From Clostridiales bacterium (GTDB lineage: Bacteria; Bacillota; Clostridia; Lachnospirales; UBA12420), in contig DMOI01000027.1 of assembly GCA_003452395.1 (NCBI GenBank), forward strand, positions 1 through 19,085: DNA of 19,085 nt. The letters are read 5' to 3'. Positions 6,185 through 13,943 of the stretch are shown in pieces (position 1 is the first letter of the stretch; each line of letters begins with the position of its first letter). The translations under genes and the position numbers were made by a program. The notes below the pieces were generated by a model. It did not search any database. It had not been told where the DNA came from and saw nothing but the letters and a program-made list of their open reading frames with translations.

Positions 6185-7124
6185 AGTAGTTATACCAAAC
6201 ATATTCAACATCGACTGGTTTAGCCTCTCCCGACTTTGTGACTGCCGCACTCTTTTTTGTCTCGGCAAACGCTATACACTTCCAACCCCATTCTTCCACT
6301 AATACGTCATATATACTTGTACCATTACGCTTAAAACCTGACAAAACTATTTTTTCTTTAGCATCTTTTATGGCATCTATGTACTTTAACTGCAATTCGT
6401 CCGGCATTTCAATCTCATAATCGTGTTTTGACTTTGATTGTTTCTTACCCCTTGTCTTAAACTCGTATGGGCTGTCATTATAAAATGCTACATCTGCCCT
6501 ATCCTTAAACTTATTTATTAGCATTATGGCATTGACATTGTAAACTTCCGTACCTTCTAGCTTTTCTGCTATGTCACGTAAGTTACACAGTCTGTTTTCA
6601 TATGCTACACCTTCATCCCCATCCTTTATTCCTTTCCAATCTTTACCTAGTCCGTTAAAACTTTGTCTGAATATTACTAGTGCATATACCGCCATTTCTA
6701 TTTCTTTATCTTCTGGTATTATAGTTTTCCATTTGTTGTTTGCATACTCAAATGCTTCAGGTGTATATTCCGTTAGCTTTAACATTTCAGAAATAAACTG
6801 CTTTAATTGCTTATCGTATTTTCTCCACTCGTCTACTGCTTTGTCAAAGCATTCTTTGCTGTACTTAGTTTTAAAGGCTCTAGCAATAAATTCATTTGCT
6901 GTTTCTTTTTCACTTAATGCCCTTATCACTAAAAATATTTTTATATTTAGGTCGTTACATATTTGGTGTTTATGACTTGGTTTGTTTAGAGTTATAGCAC
7001 ATGAGCCAGTAAAAGCATCAACGAATGTTGTTATTTCCTTATATGGCAACCAATCTGCTATGCGTTCAGCAAGTTTTGCCTTGCTGCCAAAATATCCCCA
7101 AAGTGTTAGTATCCCATTAGGCAT
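6183..7124 (-). CDS. D12-class (Dam-like) DNA adenine N6-methyltransferase
   Basis: The 313-residue protein matches D12-class adenine methylases, which transfer a methyl group from S-adenosylmethionine to adenine in a short DNA site. It has the N-terminal GYFGSKAKLA motif (residues 10-19), the SAM-binding motif FVDAFTGSCAITLN (34-47), and an FYNDSPYEF segment (214-222) at the catalytic motif IV position. Motif IV is normally DPPY; here it reads DSPY. The SAM motif has GSCA where GSGA or GSAA is usual. These changes could lower activity or reflect a divergent clade. The ATG at 7124 overlaps the end of the helicase gene by eight bases, so translation is coupled. No restriction enzyme is adjacent, which suggests an orphan methylase that protects or regulates the element. 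Confidence 0.85.
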   Translation of the reverse strand: MPNGILTLWGYFGSKAKLAERIADWLPYKEITTFVDAFTGSCAITLNKPSHKHQICNDLNIKIFLVIRALSEKETANEFIARAFKTKYSKECFDKAVDEWRKYDKQLKQFISEMLKLTEYTPEAFEYANNKWKTIIPEDKEIEMAVYALVIFRQSFNGLGKDWKGIKDGDEGVAYENRLCNLRDIAEKLEGTEVYNVNAIMLINKFKDRADVAFYNDSPYEFKTRGKKQSKSKHDYEIEMPDELQLKYIDAIKDAKEKIVLSGFKRNGTSIYDVLVEEWGWKCIAFAETKKSAAVTKSGEAKPVDVEYVWYNY

Positions 7125-8745
7125 CTAAATCAACCCCCTCTATGATAATATTTTTAAATATGCTTATTACCTTTTTTGACTGTGACTTTTCTCCTTCTAC
7201 TTTGCTAACGTTTAGTGTATTATCCCACTCCACATTGCCATCTTTGCTATATCCACTGCCATTTACACCAAATCTTGCAGCACCTATATTTGATAATTCA
7301 AGTTTCAGCTCCATTGCTTCATAGTTCATATATTTTGCCAATTCTGTGAATTCTGCTACTGGTATATTATGCCTGTCCACCCTATCATATTTAGAGCAAC
7401 TCCTCTTAGCATAGCTGCAAATCTCTATGTATGCTTCATTAATGGTTGGCTTTTTTTGTTCAGAGTCTAGAAGTTTTACTGAATTCTCCTTCATTAGTTT
7501 TAATAGAGTTAATTCTATTACATTAGTGTTGAATTCTATGCCTAATCCAAATTTTTCAGTGAGCTTGGCTGCAAGCATTATAGTAGCAAGTTTTTCAGCC
7601 ATGCCTTGGTAGATGCCGTCCCCGCCTATTTTGGACTGTAGATTTCTTCTTTCTTCATTATAAAGCACTCTCAACTGCTCAAATTCATTGTCATGTAACC
7701 CATTTTCCATGATTGCATTTACAAACTGCATACCTATGTTCCCATAATTATTGTTTGTCACATCTTTTATTGTTTCTGCCATGTCTGCATTATCAAGCAA
7801 GTCATTACCATTTCGTATCTCTATTTCTAGCAGACGTCTTAGTAAACCTTTCTTATCTTTATCACACTTTGCATATAGGCTGAGTTCTGATGAACTGAAT
7901 ATCATTGTTGCCCACTTTGCTTGTGTATCTATTTTGTATAGCTTATTTAATCTGCCCTTAGATGTGCCATTTTCCAGTTGGTATACTACATTCGTGTAAT
8001 CTTTTCTTTCCCCCTTGCTAGAGTCATCAATAAAAACAGTTACGCCATTATTGCCATCCAGTACCCTAACCAGCGCATTATCCGTATTGTACCATGATGT
8101 AAATATTCCATTATGGTTTTTAGAACTCCATATTGATGCACATAACTTCATTATTGATGTTTTCCCTCTTGATGACATGCCAAATATATTAATCATCAAG
8201 CTCTTAATGTCAAGTGCTCCTATTATCGCAGATGCTAGTGTTGCAGCTACAAGTATTTGATTTATTGGTTTATTCTCTACCACTTTGTTAATTAGCTCAA
8301 TTAAAGGCTGGCTTAAGCCATGTTTTTTAAGGTGTACTTCATTTCCTATAAGCTTATACCCTTTACTTCCACCTATACTAGAACCATTAAATCGCACCTT
8401 GCCAAGTTCACCTGTTTCTTCATCAATATGCCCAATCCATCCGTAGGCTTCTGTATATTCGTATTTTCTAGGTATATCTTTATAGTTACCTTCTATTTCC
8501 TGACGCACCTCATCTATAAATTTTCCGTCAAAACAATTTCCCATTGTCTTTAACTCGGTAACGCTTCCCATTTTATTTCTGGTCATAAACATTGGTTCTG
8601 ACTTGCTGCCGTCTTCCTTAATCAGTATTAACCTGTACTTTTCTCTATCTGTTGTTAGATTGTATATAATATCTACCCCCAGCTTGATACCTTCCTTTTC
8701 AATGATAAACATTGAGTTTGTACTTGCTTTCTGAATTTTCTTCAT
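7117..8745 (-). CDS. DUF927-family (Cch-like) helicase ATPase
   Basis: The 542-residue protein has an N-terminal region to about residue 150 typical of DUF927 proteins (YGWIGHIDEETGELGKVRF). A P-loop ATPase core follows: Walker A GMSSRGKTS at 189-197, Walker B VTVFIDD at 235-241, a sensor-like FSSSEL at 283-288 and an arginine-containing GLLRRLLEIEI at 300-310. DUF927 ATPases are related to the Cch helicases of staphylococcal SCC elements, which are thought to replicate the excised element, and also occur in phages. The C-terminal 140 residues may bind DNA. The start at ATG 8745 has AGGAG ten bases upstream. It is the first gene of a unit with the methylase. I infer replication of the mobile element. 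Confidence 0.75.
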   Translation of the reverse strand: MKKIQKASTNSMFIIEKEGIKLGVDIIYNLTTDREKYRLILIKEDGSKSEPMFMTRNKMGSVTELKTMGNCFDGKFIDEVRQEIEGNYKDIPRKYEYTEAYGWIGHIDEETGELGKVRFNGSSIGGSKGYKLIGNEVHLKKHGLSQPLIELINKVVENKPINQILVAATLASAIIGALDIKSLMINIFGMSSRGKTSIMKLCASIWSSKNHNGIFTSWYNTDNALVRVLDGNNGVTVFIDDSSKGERKDYTNVVYQLENGTSKGRLNKLYKIDTQAKWATMIFSSSELSLYAKCDKDKKGLLRRLLEIEIRNGNDLLDNADMAETIKDVTNNNYGNIGMQFVNAIMENGLHDNEFEQLRVLYNEERRNLQSKIGGDGIYQGMAEKLATIMLAAKLTEKFGLGIEFNTNVIELTLLKLMKENSVKLLDSEQKKPTINEAYIEICSYAKRSCSKYDRVDRHNIPVAEFTELAKYMNYEAMELKLELSNIGAARFGVNGSGYSKDGNVEWDNTLNVSKVEGEKSQSKKVISIFKNIIIEGVDLDA

Positions 8746-8843
8746 GTCTTATCGACTCCTTTGGATTATAGATTTGTTATAGAATTTTTATTTCTATATC
8801 TCCTAGTACCCAAATTTCCCAAAGGATGTGGTAAGTTGGTCGA

Positions 8844-8904
8844 AAAAGCATAAAAATAGTCTAGATATGTAGCTACTACACATCTAGACTATTTTTATGC
8901 TTTT
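8844..8904 (-). terminator. Long 29-bp hairpin after the HNH-like gene
   Basis: The arms at 8844-8872 and 8876-8904 are complementary over 29 positions with one A-C mismatch and a three-base loop. The outer 23 pairs are perfect. On the minus strand it begins six bases after the stop codon at 8910 and ends in a T-run, so it should terminate transcription. The stem is much longer than needed for a terminator and contains CTAGAC in both arms. Confidence 0.75.
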
Positions 8905-8909
8905 AATTA

Positions 8910-9911
8910 TTAATCTTGATTCTTCATTTTTGCCCTTTCCTTTTCTTTCATTTCTCTTCTTTTCTCTTTTCTTTTCTCTATTCGTTTCTTTTCTATATGC
9001 CCTGGTTCTATAATATCTTTATAGGTATTAGGCTTTCCAAGTTCATAGTACTTAGTACCGTTTAATATACTATTAATAAACATTAGCAGTTTATTTGGAT
9101 TATCTATATACAATACAGCTCCACAATTCGAACAGTTTTCAATGTTCTTATTACAGCTTCTATCACATACAAGAGCTCCACTGTAGCAGTTATCTACATC
9201 TATCTTTTTAGGTCTGTAATATCCATGAACTTCTTCCCAACCCTTAGCCGCATTTTTATTTCTTGGGTGCTTATATCCATGTATTGCTCTATGTCTAGAT
9301 ATATCAACCAAAGATAAATAGCCTTGACGATTATCGAAGCTATGCCCATTATGATGTATTACTTGCGTTCGCCTATCAATTTTCTTGTTTCCGTATATTT
9401 TTTCATGTAGAATAAAGTTTGGATTTCCTATATGTCCACTTGTTCTTAAATGCATATTGAATTTCTCTTCAACGTCTTTAAGCTGTGGGTATTTTTCAAT
9501 CCCTTTAAAGTCTGCCCATTTTATAGTTATCTCAACTACTGCATCCTTTTTGTCATTTTTATCCTTTTTATTATTTTTATTAATGTTGGTTCCTAATACT
9601 TGATCCAAAAGCTTATCTACATACATAGTATCCATTATCACGTATGCATGTTTATATTTTTCCATTATTTCCTCGCTAGCACTATACACATCTATATTAG
9701 GATATTCAAATCTTACAAATGAAACTTTAGGATTGTTTACATATGTATAGGTAGTTATCCTGCTGGTTCTTTTTTTAGGTAATCGTCTTTGACCCTCGTA
9801 CGCTTTCTCTTTACAGAGTATTTCTTTAGTAGCTGAAATATTGTTCTTTTTAAAAAATTTTTCATTATTTATTATATCTTCTGCTACAATCAAATAAGTA
9901 AATAGCTTCAT
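8910..9911 (-). CDS. HNH-like nuclease with a zinc-binding cysteine cluster
   Basis: The 333-residue protein starts at ATG 9911 behind GAGGGGG and a strong promoter. Residues about 184-213 (VIHHNGHSFDNRQGYLSLVD followed by ISRHRAIHGYKH) resemble an HNH or His-Me finger core: His186-His187, the NGxxFDNRxxYLSLVD turn with Asn194, and a closing His207 or His211. A Cys cluster follows at 249, 253, 260 and 263 (CDRSC, then CSNCG), which could form a zinc ribbon. The N-terminal 110 residues are unfamiliar, with an Asn/Lys/Asp-rich linker at 109-123. The C-terminal 40 residues are almost all Lys, Arg and Glu. I infer DNA binding and probably cleavage. It could be a homing-type nuclease or an element-encoded defence nuclease. 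Confidence 0.6.
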   Translation of the reverse strand: MKLFTYLIVAEDIINNEKFFKKNNISATKEILCKEKAYEGQRRLPKKRTSRITTYTYVNNPKVSFVRFEYPNIDVYSASEEIMEKYKHAYVIMDTMYVDKLLDQVLGTNINKNNKKDKNDKKDAVVEITIKWADFKGIEKYPQLKDVEEKFNMHLRTSGHIGNPNFILHEKIYGNKKIDRRTQVIHHNGHSFDNRQGYLSLVDISRHRAIHGYKHPRNKNAAKGWEEVHGYYRPKKIDVDNCYSGALVCDRSCNKNIENCSNCGAVLYIDNPNKLLMFINSILNGTKYYELGKPNTYKDIIEPGHIEKKRIEKRKEKRREMKEKERAKMKNQD

Positions 9912-9949
9912 GGCGATTCCCCCTCGTATAATATTTTACTACTATGGTG

Positions 9950-9978
9950 ATTATAGCATGAATGTCGCAAAATGTAAA
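9950..9978 (-). promoter_or_regulatory. Sigma-A promoter of the HNH-like gene
   Basis: On the minus strand TTTACA (9978-9973) and a perfect TATAAT (9955-9950) are separated by 17 bases. The promoter lies about 40 bases before the ATG at 9911. Together with the terminator at 8844-8904 it makes the HNH-like gene a single-gene unit. Confidence 0.75.
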
Positions 9979-10027
9979 TAAGTGGGGTGTTATTTTATTA
10001 GAATGTGTTACCAACTCCATGCATATA

Positions 10028-10131
10028 TTATTTTTTCTTGGATACGTTCCTTATTATAAGTTCTTCTGGTCTTCCCTGATCCACCTCTATACCGTCAGCT
10101 GCTTCTTATTCATATGAATAATCACCCGTCC
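10028..10131 (-). pseudogene. C-terminal remnant of an unidentified gene with an in-frame stop
   Basis: The frame reads TGDYSYE, a TAA, then EAADGIEVDQGRPEELIIRN and VSKKK before the final stop. Both sides of the TAA look coding, so this is probably a gene tail with one nonsense change. It lies between the HNH-like gene and the tRNA remnant at the presumed end of the element. Family unknown. Confidence 0.4.
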
Positions 10132-10153
10132 TATCCAAAATTTTAGGCGAGAG

Positions 10154-10182
10154 ATTATAACGCTGAAATCACCAAAATTCAA
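10154..10182 (-). promoter_or_regulatory. Possible promoter near the element end, with a repeated CAGCGT(G/T)ATAAT
   Basis: TTGAAT (10182-10177) and TATAAT (10159-10154) are 17 bases apart on the minus strand. The -10 lies in CAGCGTTATAAT. A near copy, CAGCGTGATAAT, occurs about 50 bases upstream on the same strand. The only downstream target before the HNH promoter is the remnant at 10028-10131, so activity is doubtful. Confidence 0.35.
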
Positions 10183-10427
10183 TATCAAATTAAAAATATC
10201 GCCCCAAAATTATCACGCTGGTCTAAAAAAGCCAATAGTAGCCAATAAATCGACATGGATTTTATTTTTTCACTCCTACTAAAATTTCTGCTTTTATTAT
10301 AGCTATATCATATTCCAACCCTACTCAAACCCTTTATTATTAAGGCTTCTACCACATCAACTGCTTTACAATTTCGGTTGGTTTTCATACTCAAAGTCAT
10401 CCAAAATTCCATCCAAATACTGGTACC

Positions 10428-10479
10428 CTCAAAATCCAGTGGGGTTAAACCCGTGCGGGTTCGATTCCCGCCTTCGGCA
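10428..10479 (+). other. 3' half of a tRNA-Leu(CAA) gene, probable attachment-site remnant
   Basis: From the anticodon loop (CTCAAAA, anticodon CAA) the sequence continues with a 3' anticodon arm TCCAG, a class II variable arm (GGGTTAAACCC), a perfect T-arm (GCGGG TTCGATT CCCGC) and the acceptor end CTTCGGCA. The 5' half, which should begin GCC with an acceptor strand matching CTTCGGC, is absent upstream, so it cannot make a tRNA. A terminator follows. Integrases often recombine at the anticodon loop or T-arm and leave the 3' half at the far end of the element. On that reading the element lies to the left (1-10427), with the intact tRNA beyond the window. Confidence 0.8.
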
Positions 10480-10484
10480 TAGCA

Positions 10485-10519
10485 AAACAGCAAGACCAAT
10501 TGGTCTTGCTGTTTGTTTT
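10485..10519 (+). terminator. Terminator after the tRNA-Leu remnant
   Basis: AAACAGCAAGACCAA is followed immediately by its complement TTGGTCTTGCTGTTT, and then GTTTTT. It sits five bases after the tRNA 3' end, as for a normal tRNA terminator. It would also stop minus-strand transcripts arriving from the 10616-11710 gene. Confidence 0.8.
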
Positions 10520-10615
10520 TAAAATTAATTTAAATTGCCAAATGGAAAGCCCATTCCTAATCATTTGCCTAGGAATACAAAACACAAAAATTTTAGCACC
10601 AATATTCTTTTAAAA

Positions 10616-11710
10616 TTATATCTCTGATTCGATAATTGTTAGCTGTTTGAAATTATTTACCTTTTCACTTGGTATAATTGCGATAGCAAAGAAGTCGCTA
10701 CCTACTGTTAGATTTACTAACTCATAACCTTGTTTTCTTAAAATCTCTGCGATAACATTCAAATCATGTTCAAGAACTGAAAAGTTATCAATACGTCTAT
10801 TTTTTATTTGCTCATCATCATTATTTGTAGTATCATTTATTGTAATAGTAATTGCATATTCCAAATTATTTATTAAACTATTGAATCTACCGACAATATC
10901 GCTAACTGCACTATCATTTTTCCAATCAAATCCAACCATATATCCATTATCTAAAATAACTTGTAACAAATTCGAGATTTTTTCCACTTCAAGTGGAATA
11001 TCACCATTGTATTTATGATTTGTAATAATATCAACAACATTAGCTAGATTCTGTTTCGGTATATATTCAAAATCGCAACCATAATAATTGCAGGGATTTT
11101 GTTCATTTTTTCCATATTTTAATTTAAATACAAGTTTCTCTCTTGTTTCTTTCTTGTTTTGCGATTTTGCAAATAGAATAACAATTACAGTTAATAATAT
11201 AAAGAAAATAACGACTGGAACCATACCCCAAATAATACCAACAACTATAAGAGCAGCAAAAACTATAAAAAAAATACTCACAATAATTATATCCTTCCGT
11301 TTTTGTTCTTTTGAGATACTTGTTCCAGAAGTTGTTCCCTTCAATTTCGCTTTTGCAATGAATATTCGATTTGCTTCCTCTTCACTAATCTTTTCACCCT
11401 CATAATAATTTTCATTAAGTGGATTTTCGCACATTTTGTTGTAAATCTTGATATAAGAACTAGTGAACATATTGTTATATTTTAGCAATCCTAAAATAGC
11501 AGTAGGGATTAAAGTGACAATACCAAAAATCAATACTAAACTACCCCAAAGGACATTAGAGTTAAATGCCAAAAGTAATCCGCCAGCAGTAGAAAATGTT
11601 ATGCATAGTAATATAAAAGTAGCGCACCCCAATATGTAAAATTTACGAGCCTTTGCCATTGTTTTTCTGACTTCTCTAATTACAGCAAAATCTAATAATG
11701 AAAATTTCAT
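10616..11710 (-). CDS. Four-helix membrane protein, function unknown
   Basis: The 364-residue protein starts at ATG 11710 with AGGAGG five bases upstream. Hydrophobic segments lie at about 24-48, 54-76, 141-160 and 162-181, giving two transmembrane hairpins separated by a charged loop (80-140). The C-terminal half (about 185-364) is soluble, alternates strands and helices, and has no motif I recognise. No signal peptide is visible. The gene is about 100 bases downstream of the DUF4143-type ATPase and in the same orientation, with no obvious terminator between them, so the two may be co-transcribed. Both lie between two tRNA-Leu remnants, which marks them as probable island cargo. I cannot assign a role. 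Confidence 0.75.
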   Translation of the reverse strand: MKFSLLDFAVIREVRKTMAKARKFYILGCATFILLCITFSTAGGLLLAFNSNVLWGSLVLIFGIVTLIPTAILGLLKYNNMFTSSYIKIYNKMCENPLNENYYEGEKISEEEANRIFIAKAKLKGTTSGTSISKEQKRKDIIIVSIFFIVFAALIVVGIIWGMVPVVIFFILLTVIVILFAKSQNKKETREKLVFKLKYGKNEQNPCNYYGCDFEYIPKQNLANVVDIITNHKYNGDIPLEVEKISNLLQVILDNGYMVGFDWKNDSAVSDIVGRFNSLINNLEYAITITINDTTNNDDEQIKNRRIDNFSVLEHDLNVIAEILRKQGYELVNLTVGSDFFAIAIIPSEKVNNFKQLTIIESEI

Positions 11711-11807
11711 ATGTTCCTCCTATAGTTTTTAGTTTTTATCTTGGTTTTCTAATAAATATCTTTCATATAAATTGTCCATATCAAACGAAATCTCACATAC
11801 AATTTAG

Positions 11808-13007
11808 CTAATATCTCTTTAGTAAAAAGTCTATAATATTGATTTGCCTAATCCCATCATGCGATACCTGTGGGTCATTGTCCATCGTAATCAAATATTT
11901 AGGATAATCGTCTCCTGTTTTTCTCAAAGAGTTTAGTTCCCTTTCTAATGTACTTCTATCACGGACAGAGGCAGCTACTTGATAGTATTCTGTACCTTTT
12001 ATACCTTCAGCAATAAAATCAATCTCATATTGATCCACTTTTCCTATGTGAACCTTATTTCCTCGCCTTCTCAGCTCTAGGTAAACCACATTTTCAAGTA
12101 TGTGTCCAATATCTTCACCCTTTCTTCCTTGAACGAAATACTTTAATCCAATATCTGCCGCATAATATTTCTCATTCGTCTTTAATAGTTGTTTTCCCTT
12201 TAAATCATATCTTTTTGCTCTGTAAAATATAAAACTATCTACCAAACCTGATATATATGTCTCCACTGTTTTGCTTGTTATTTTTCTTCCATCCGATGTC
12301 ATCGTATCGCTTATCTTTTTCATTGAACATGCATTTCCTATATTGCCAAACATAAATTTCACTACGCTTTCAAGCATAAGTGGGTCACTTACTTTTTTTC
12401 TTACCACAACATCTTTCAATATGATCGTATTAAATATCCCAGTTAAATAATCTCTAATCGCATCCTCATCTTTATCTAGTTCAAGTATGTATGGAAATGC
12501 ACCAAATTCAAGATATTCCTTGTACTTTGTTTCCAGGTTTCCCTCTATTCCCACAGCAGAAATATATTCGTCAAACGACAATGGCAGCATCTCTATTTCT
12601 ACATATCTTCCGGATAATAGTGTTGCTAATTCTCCTGAAAGCATATATGCATTTGATCCCGTTAAATATATATCTATATTTTTGTCCAAATGTAAACTAT
12701 TGATCGCCTTCTCAAAGCTTGGAACATTTTGAATCTCGTCAAAAAACAAATAATTTTTCTTTCCTTTTTGCACTCTTTCTTTCACATACTTATGCAATTC
12801 CATAAAATCAAGCAAATGGTTATACTCTACATTTTCAAAATTAATTGCAATAATTTGTCCTTCATCTACACCGTTATCAAGTAAATACTCCCTAAATAAT
12901 TCAAGTAATGTAGATTTTCCACATCTTCTAATTCCGGTTACTATTTTTATTAGATCTCTGTCTTTAAAGCTAATCAGTTTATTCAAGTATTGATCTCTTC
13001 TTATCAT
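11808..13007 (-). CDS. P-loop ATPase with C-terminal DUF4143 domain
   Basis: The frame is open from 13043, but the start is taken at ATG 13007 (MIRRDQYLNKLISFKD), seven bases after AGGAGG; this gives 399 residues. Walker A is GIRRCGKST (25-33), Walker B YLFFDEIQNV (86-95), the sensor LTGSNA (115-120), and LSGRYVEIEMLPLSFDEY (131-148) is a hallmark of this family. The C-terminal third carries the DUF4143 signature (ENVVYLELRRRGNKVHIGK, then YEIDFIAEG), which resembles a PD-(D/E)XK-like fold with Glu and Asp kept. These ATPases are common accessory genes in anaerobes with no settled function. A consensus promoter overlapped by an inverted repeat precedes it, so expression may be controlled. Confidence 0.85.
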   Translation of the reverse strand: MIRRDQYLNKLISFKDRDLIKIVTGIRRCGKSTLLELFREYLLDNGVDEGQIIAINFENVEYNHLLDFMELHKYVKERVQKGKKNYLFFDEIQNVPSFEKAINSLHLDKNIDIYLTGSNAYMLSGELATLLSGRYVEIEMLPLSFDEYISAVGIEGNLETKYKEYLEFGAFPYILELDKDEDAIRDYLTGIFNTIILKDVVVRKKVSDPLMLESVVKFMFGNIGNACSMKKISDTMTSDGRKITSKTVETYISGLVDSFIFYRAKRYDLKGKQLLKTNEKYYAADIGLKYFVQGRKGEDIGHILENVVYLELRRRGNKVHIGKVDQYEIDFIAEGIKGTEYYQVAASVRDRSTLERELNSLRKTGDDYPKYLITMDNDPQVSHDGIRQINIIDFLLKRY

Positions 13008-13031
13008 ATCATCGCCTCCTAATATATTTGG

Positions 13032-13077
13032 ATTATATTCCAAAAGCTTTCTGTTGTCAATATGTTTTCGGAATATA
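13032..13077 (-). promoter_or_regulatory. Consensus promoter of the ATPase gene overlapped by an operator-like inverted repeat
   Basis: On the minus strand TTGACA (13060-13055) and TATAAT (13037-13032) both match consensus exactly with a 17-base spacer. TATATTCC-AAAA at 13034-13045 faces TTTT-C-GGAATATA at 13065-13077, so one arm covers the -10 and the other lies just upstream of the -35. This is a good place for a repressor or autoregulator to bind. Confidence 0.75.
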
Positions 13078-13138
13078 CTTTAATATTATTTTTATAGCTT
13101 TTGCATCAAATTTAAAGTAATTTCAATTTTCTTCACCT

Positions 13139-13165
13139 CAGGCCTTGCACTCCATCTCATCCTAC
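13139..13165 (-). pseudogene. Decayed gene-tail fragment repeated at 15862-15888
   Basis: This 27-bp stretch is 22/27 identical (hand count) to 15862-15888. Where the other copy encodes WDEGDCKAW, this one reads TAG-DEMECKA-TGA: both Trp codons have become stops. It lies between the ATPase promoter and the second tRNA remnant. The original gene is unknown. Confidence 0.4.
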
Positions 13166-13297
13166 GCTATAATAACATCGTAATGAAAAAGTCTATAGTC
13201 CAGTGTGTGAAATGATAAATAATTCCATGTGGCGATTTCTAATCCCATGCCTGTTTTGAATTATGGAATAGTTTTCCTAATTTTCCAGGAATATAGG

Positions 13298-13349
13298 CTC
13301 AGAATCTGGAGTGGTTAAACTCGTGCTGGTTCGCTTGCTGCCTTTGGCA
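13298..13349 (+). other. Second, decayed 3' half of a tRNA-Leu gene
   Basis: Starting at the anticodon loop (CTCAGAA), 43 of 54 bases match the copy at 10428-10481 without gaps (hand count). The variable arm can still pair (GAGT/ACTC), but the T-arm (GCTGG TTCGCTT GCTGC) no longer pairs fully, so it is not functional. No 5' half is present. A perfect hairpin terminator follows, as for the first copy. I read it as an older attachment site, or the far end of a second island that contains the 10616-13007 genes. Confidence 0.7.
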
Positions 13350-13355
13350 TAACGT

Positions 13356-13395
13356 AAAAGCTACTGAATCAAGTTTCTTGATTCAGTAGCTTTTT
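13356..13395. terminator. Bidirectional terminator between the tRNA remnant and the Nudix gene
   Basis: AAAAGCTACTGAATCAAG and its exact complement form an 18-bp stem with a three-base TTT loop and T-runs on both sides. It follows the tRNA-Leu remnant on the plus strand and the Nudix gene (stop at 13403) on the minus strand. Confidence 0.85.
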
Positions 13396-13402
13396 GATTT
13401 GT

Positions 13403-13909
13403 CTATTTGTCAAGCGTGACCCCATTTGCTATACTATTGATTAGCTCATTTTCTATGATATGGACTGGATTCTCCGGAACATTTTGCAAGAATTTAATCA
13501 TAAATTTAGGCCTAAAATCTATCTTATCGAGATCTTCTATTTTCTGCCATTTAAAAACAAACTCCTTTCCCTCTTCTCCATGAAACTCACCTACTTTATC
13601 TAATATGTCTGGTTTTCCATCTACCATTGCAATGTAATTAAAGCCCAATTCGTGATATACAGTTTCGCCTAACTTAAAAAAGTTTTCACTAACTACACAT
13701 AATCTTCTTTTACATAAATTAAGACCTAACTCTTCTTTCATCTCTCTGCAAATAGCGTCAAGTGTACCTTCTGCCATTTCGACTCTTCCACCAGGTAATA
13801 GCCAGAATTCAAATTGCTCTTTTCTGTGTATAAGTATTTTATCTCCATTTAAAATTATGGCTCCTACTCTAAAATTAAACTTCTTATTTCCTTCATTATA
13901 TGATATCAT
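13403..13909 (-). CDS. Nudix hydrolase
   Basis: The 168-residue protein belongs to the Nudix superfamily, which cleaves nucleoside diphosphates linked to another group. The Nudix box is complete: G41-x5-E47-x7-R55-E56-M-K-E-E60-L-G62. It follows the usual LLPGGRVE strand-turn, with Glu residues placed to bind magnesium. The N-terminal strand FRVGAIILNGDKILIHRK is typical. The C-terminal region (about 95-168) contains KWQKIEDLDKIDFRPKF, as in many short single-domain Nudix proteins. The substrate cannot be predicted. The start at ATG 13909 has GGGGG nine bases upstream. It is a single-gene unit ended by the hairpin at 13356-13395. It is unrelated in detail to the broken Nudix at 3985-4224. Confidence 0.85.
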   Translation of the reverse strand: MISYNEGNKKFNFRVGAIILNGDKILIHRKEQFEFWLLPGGRVEMAEGTLDAICREMKEELGLNLCKRRLCVVSENFFKLGETVYHELGFNYIAMVDGKPDILDKVGEFHGEEGKEFVFKWQKIEDLDKIDFRPKFMIKFLQNVPENPVHIIENELINSIANGVTLDK

Positions 13910-13943
13910 AATTAATTCCCCCTATTTTTTAAATTTCATAGAA

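Noticed and set aside
10308..10499. A 63-codon minus-strand frame containing EGGNRTRTGLTPLDFE
   Set aside because: This is the antisense translation of the tRNA-Leu 3' half, a known source of false proteins; there is no ribosome binding site.
13008..13043. Longer version of the DUF4143 ATPase
   Set aside because: The added residues are encoded by the -10 region and ribosome binding site, and AGGAGG is placed correctly for ATG 13007.
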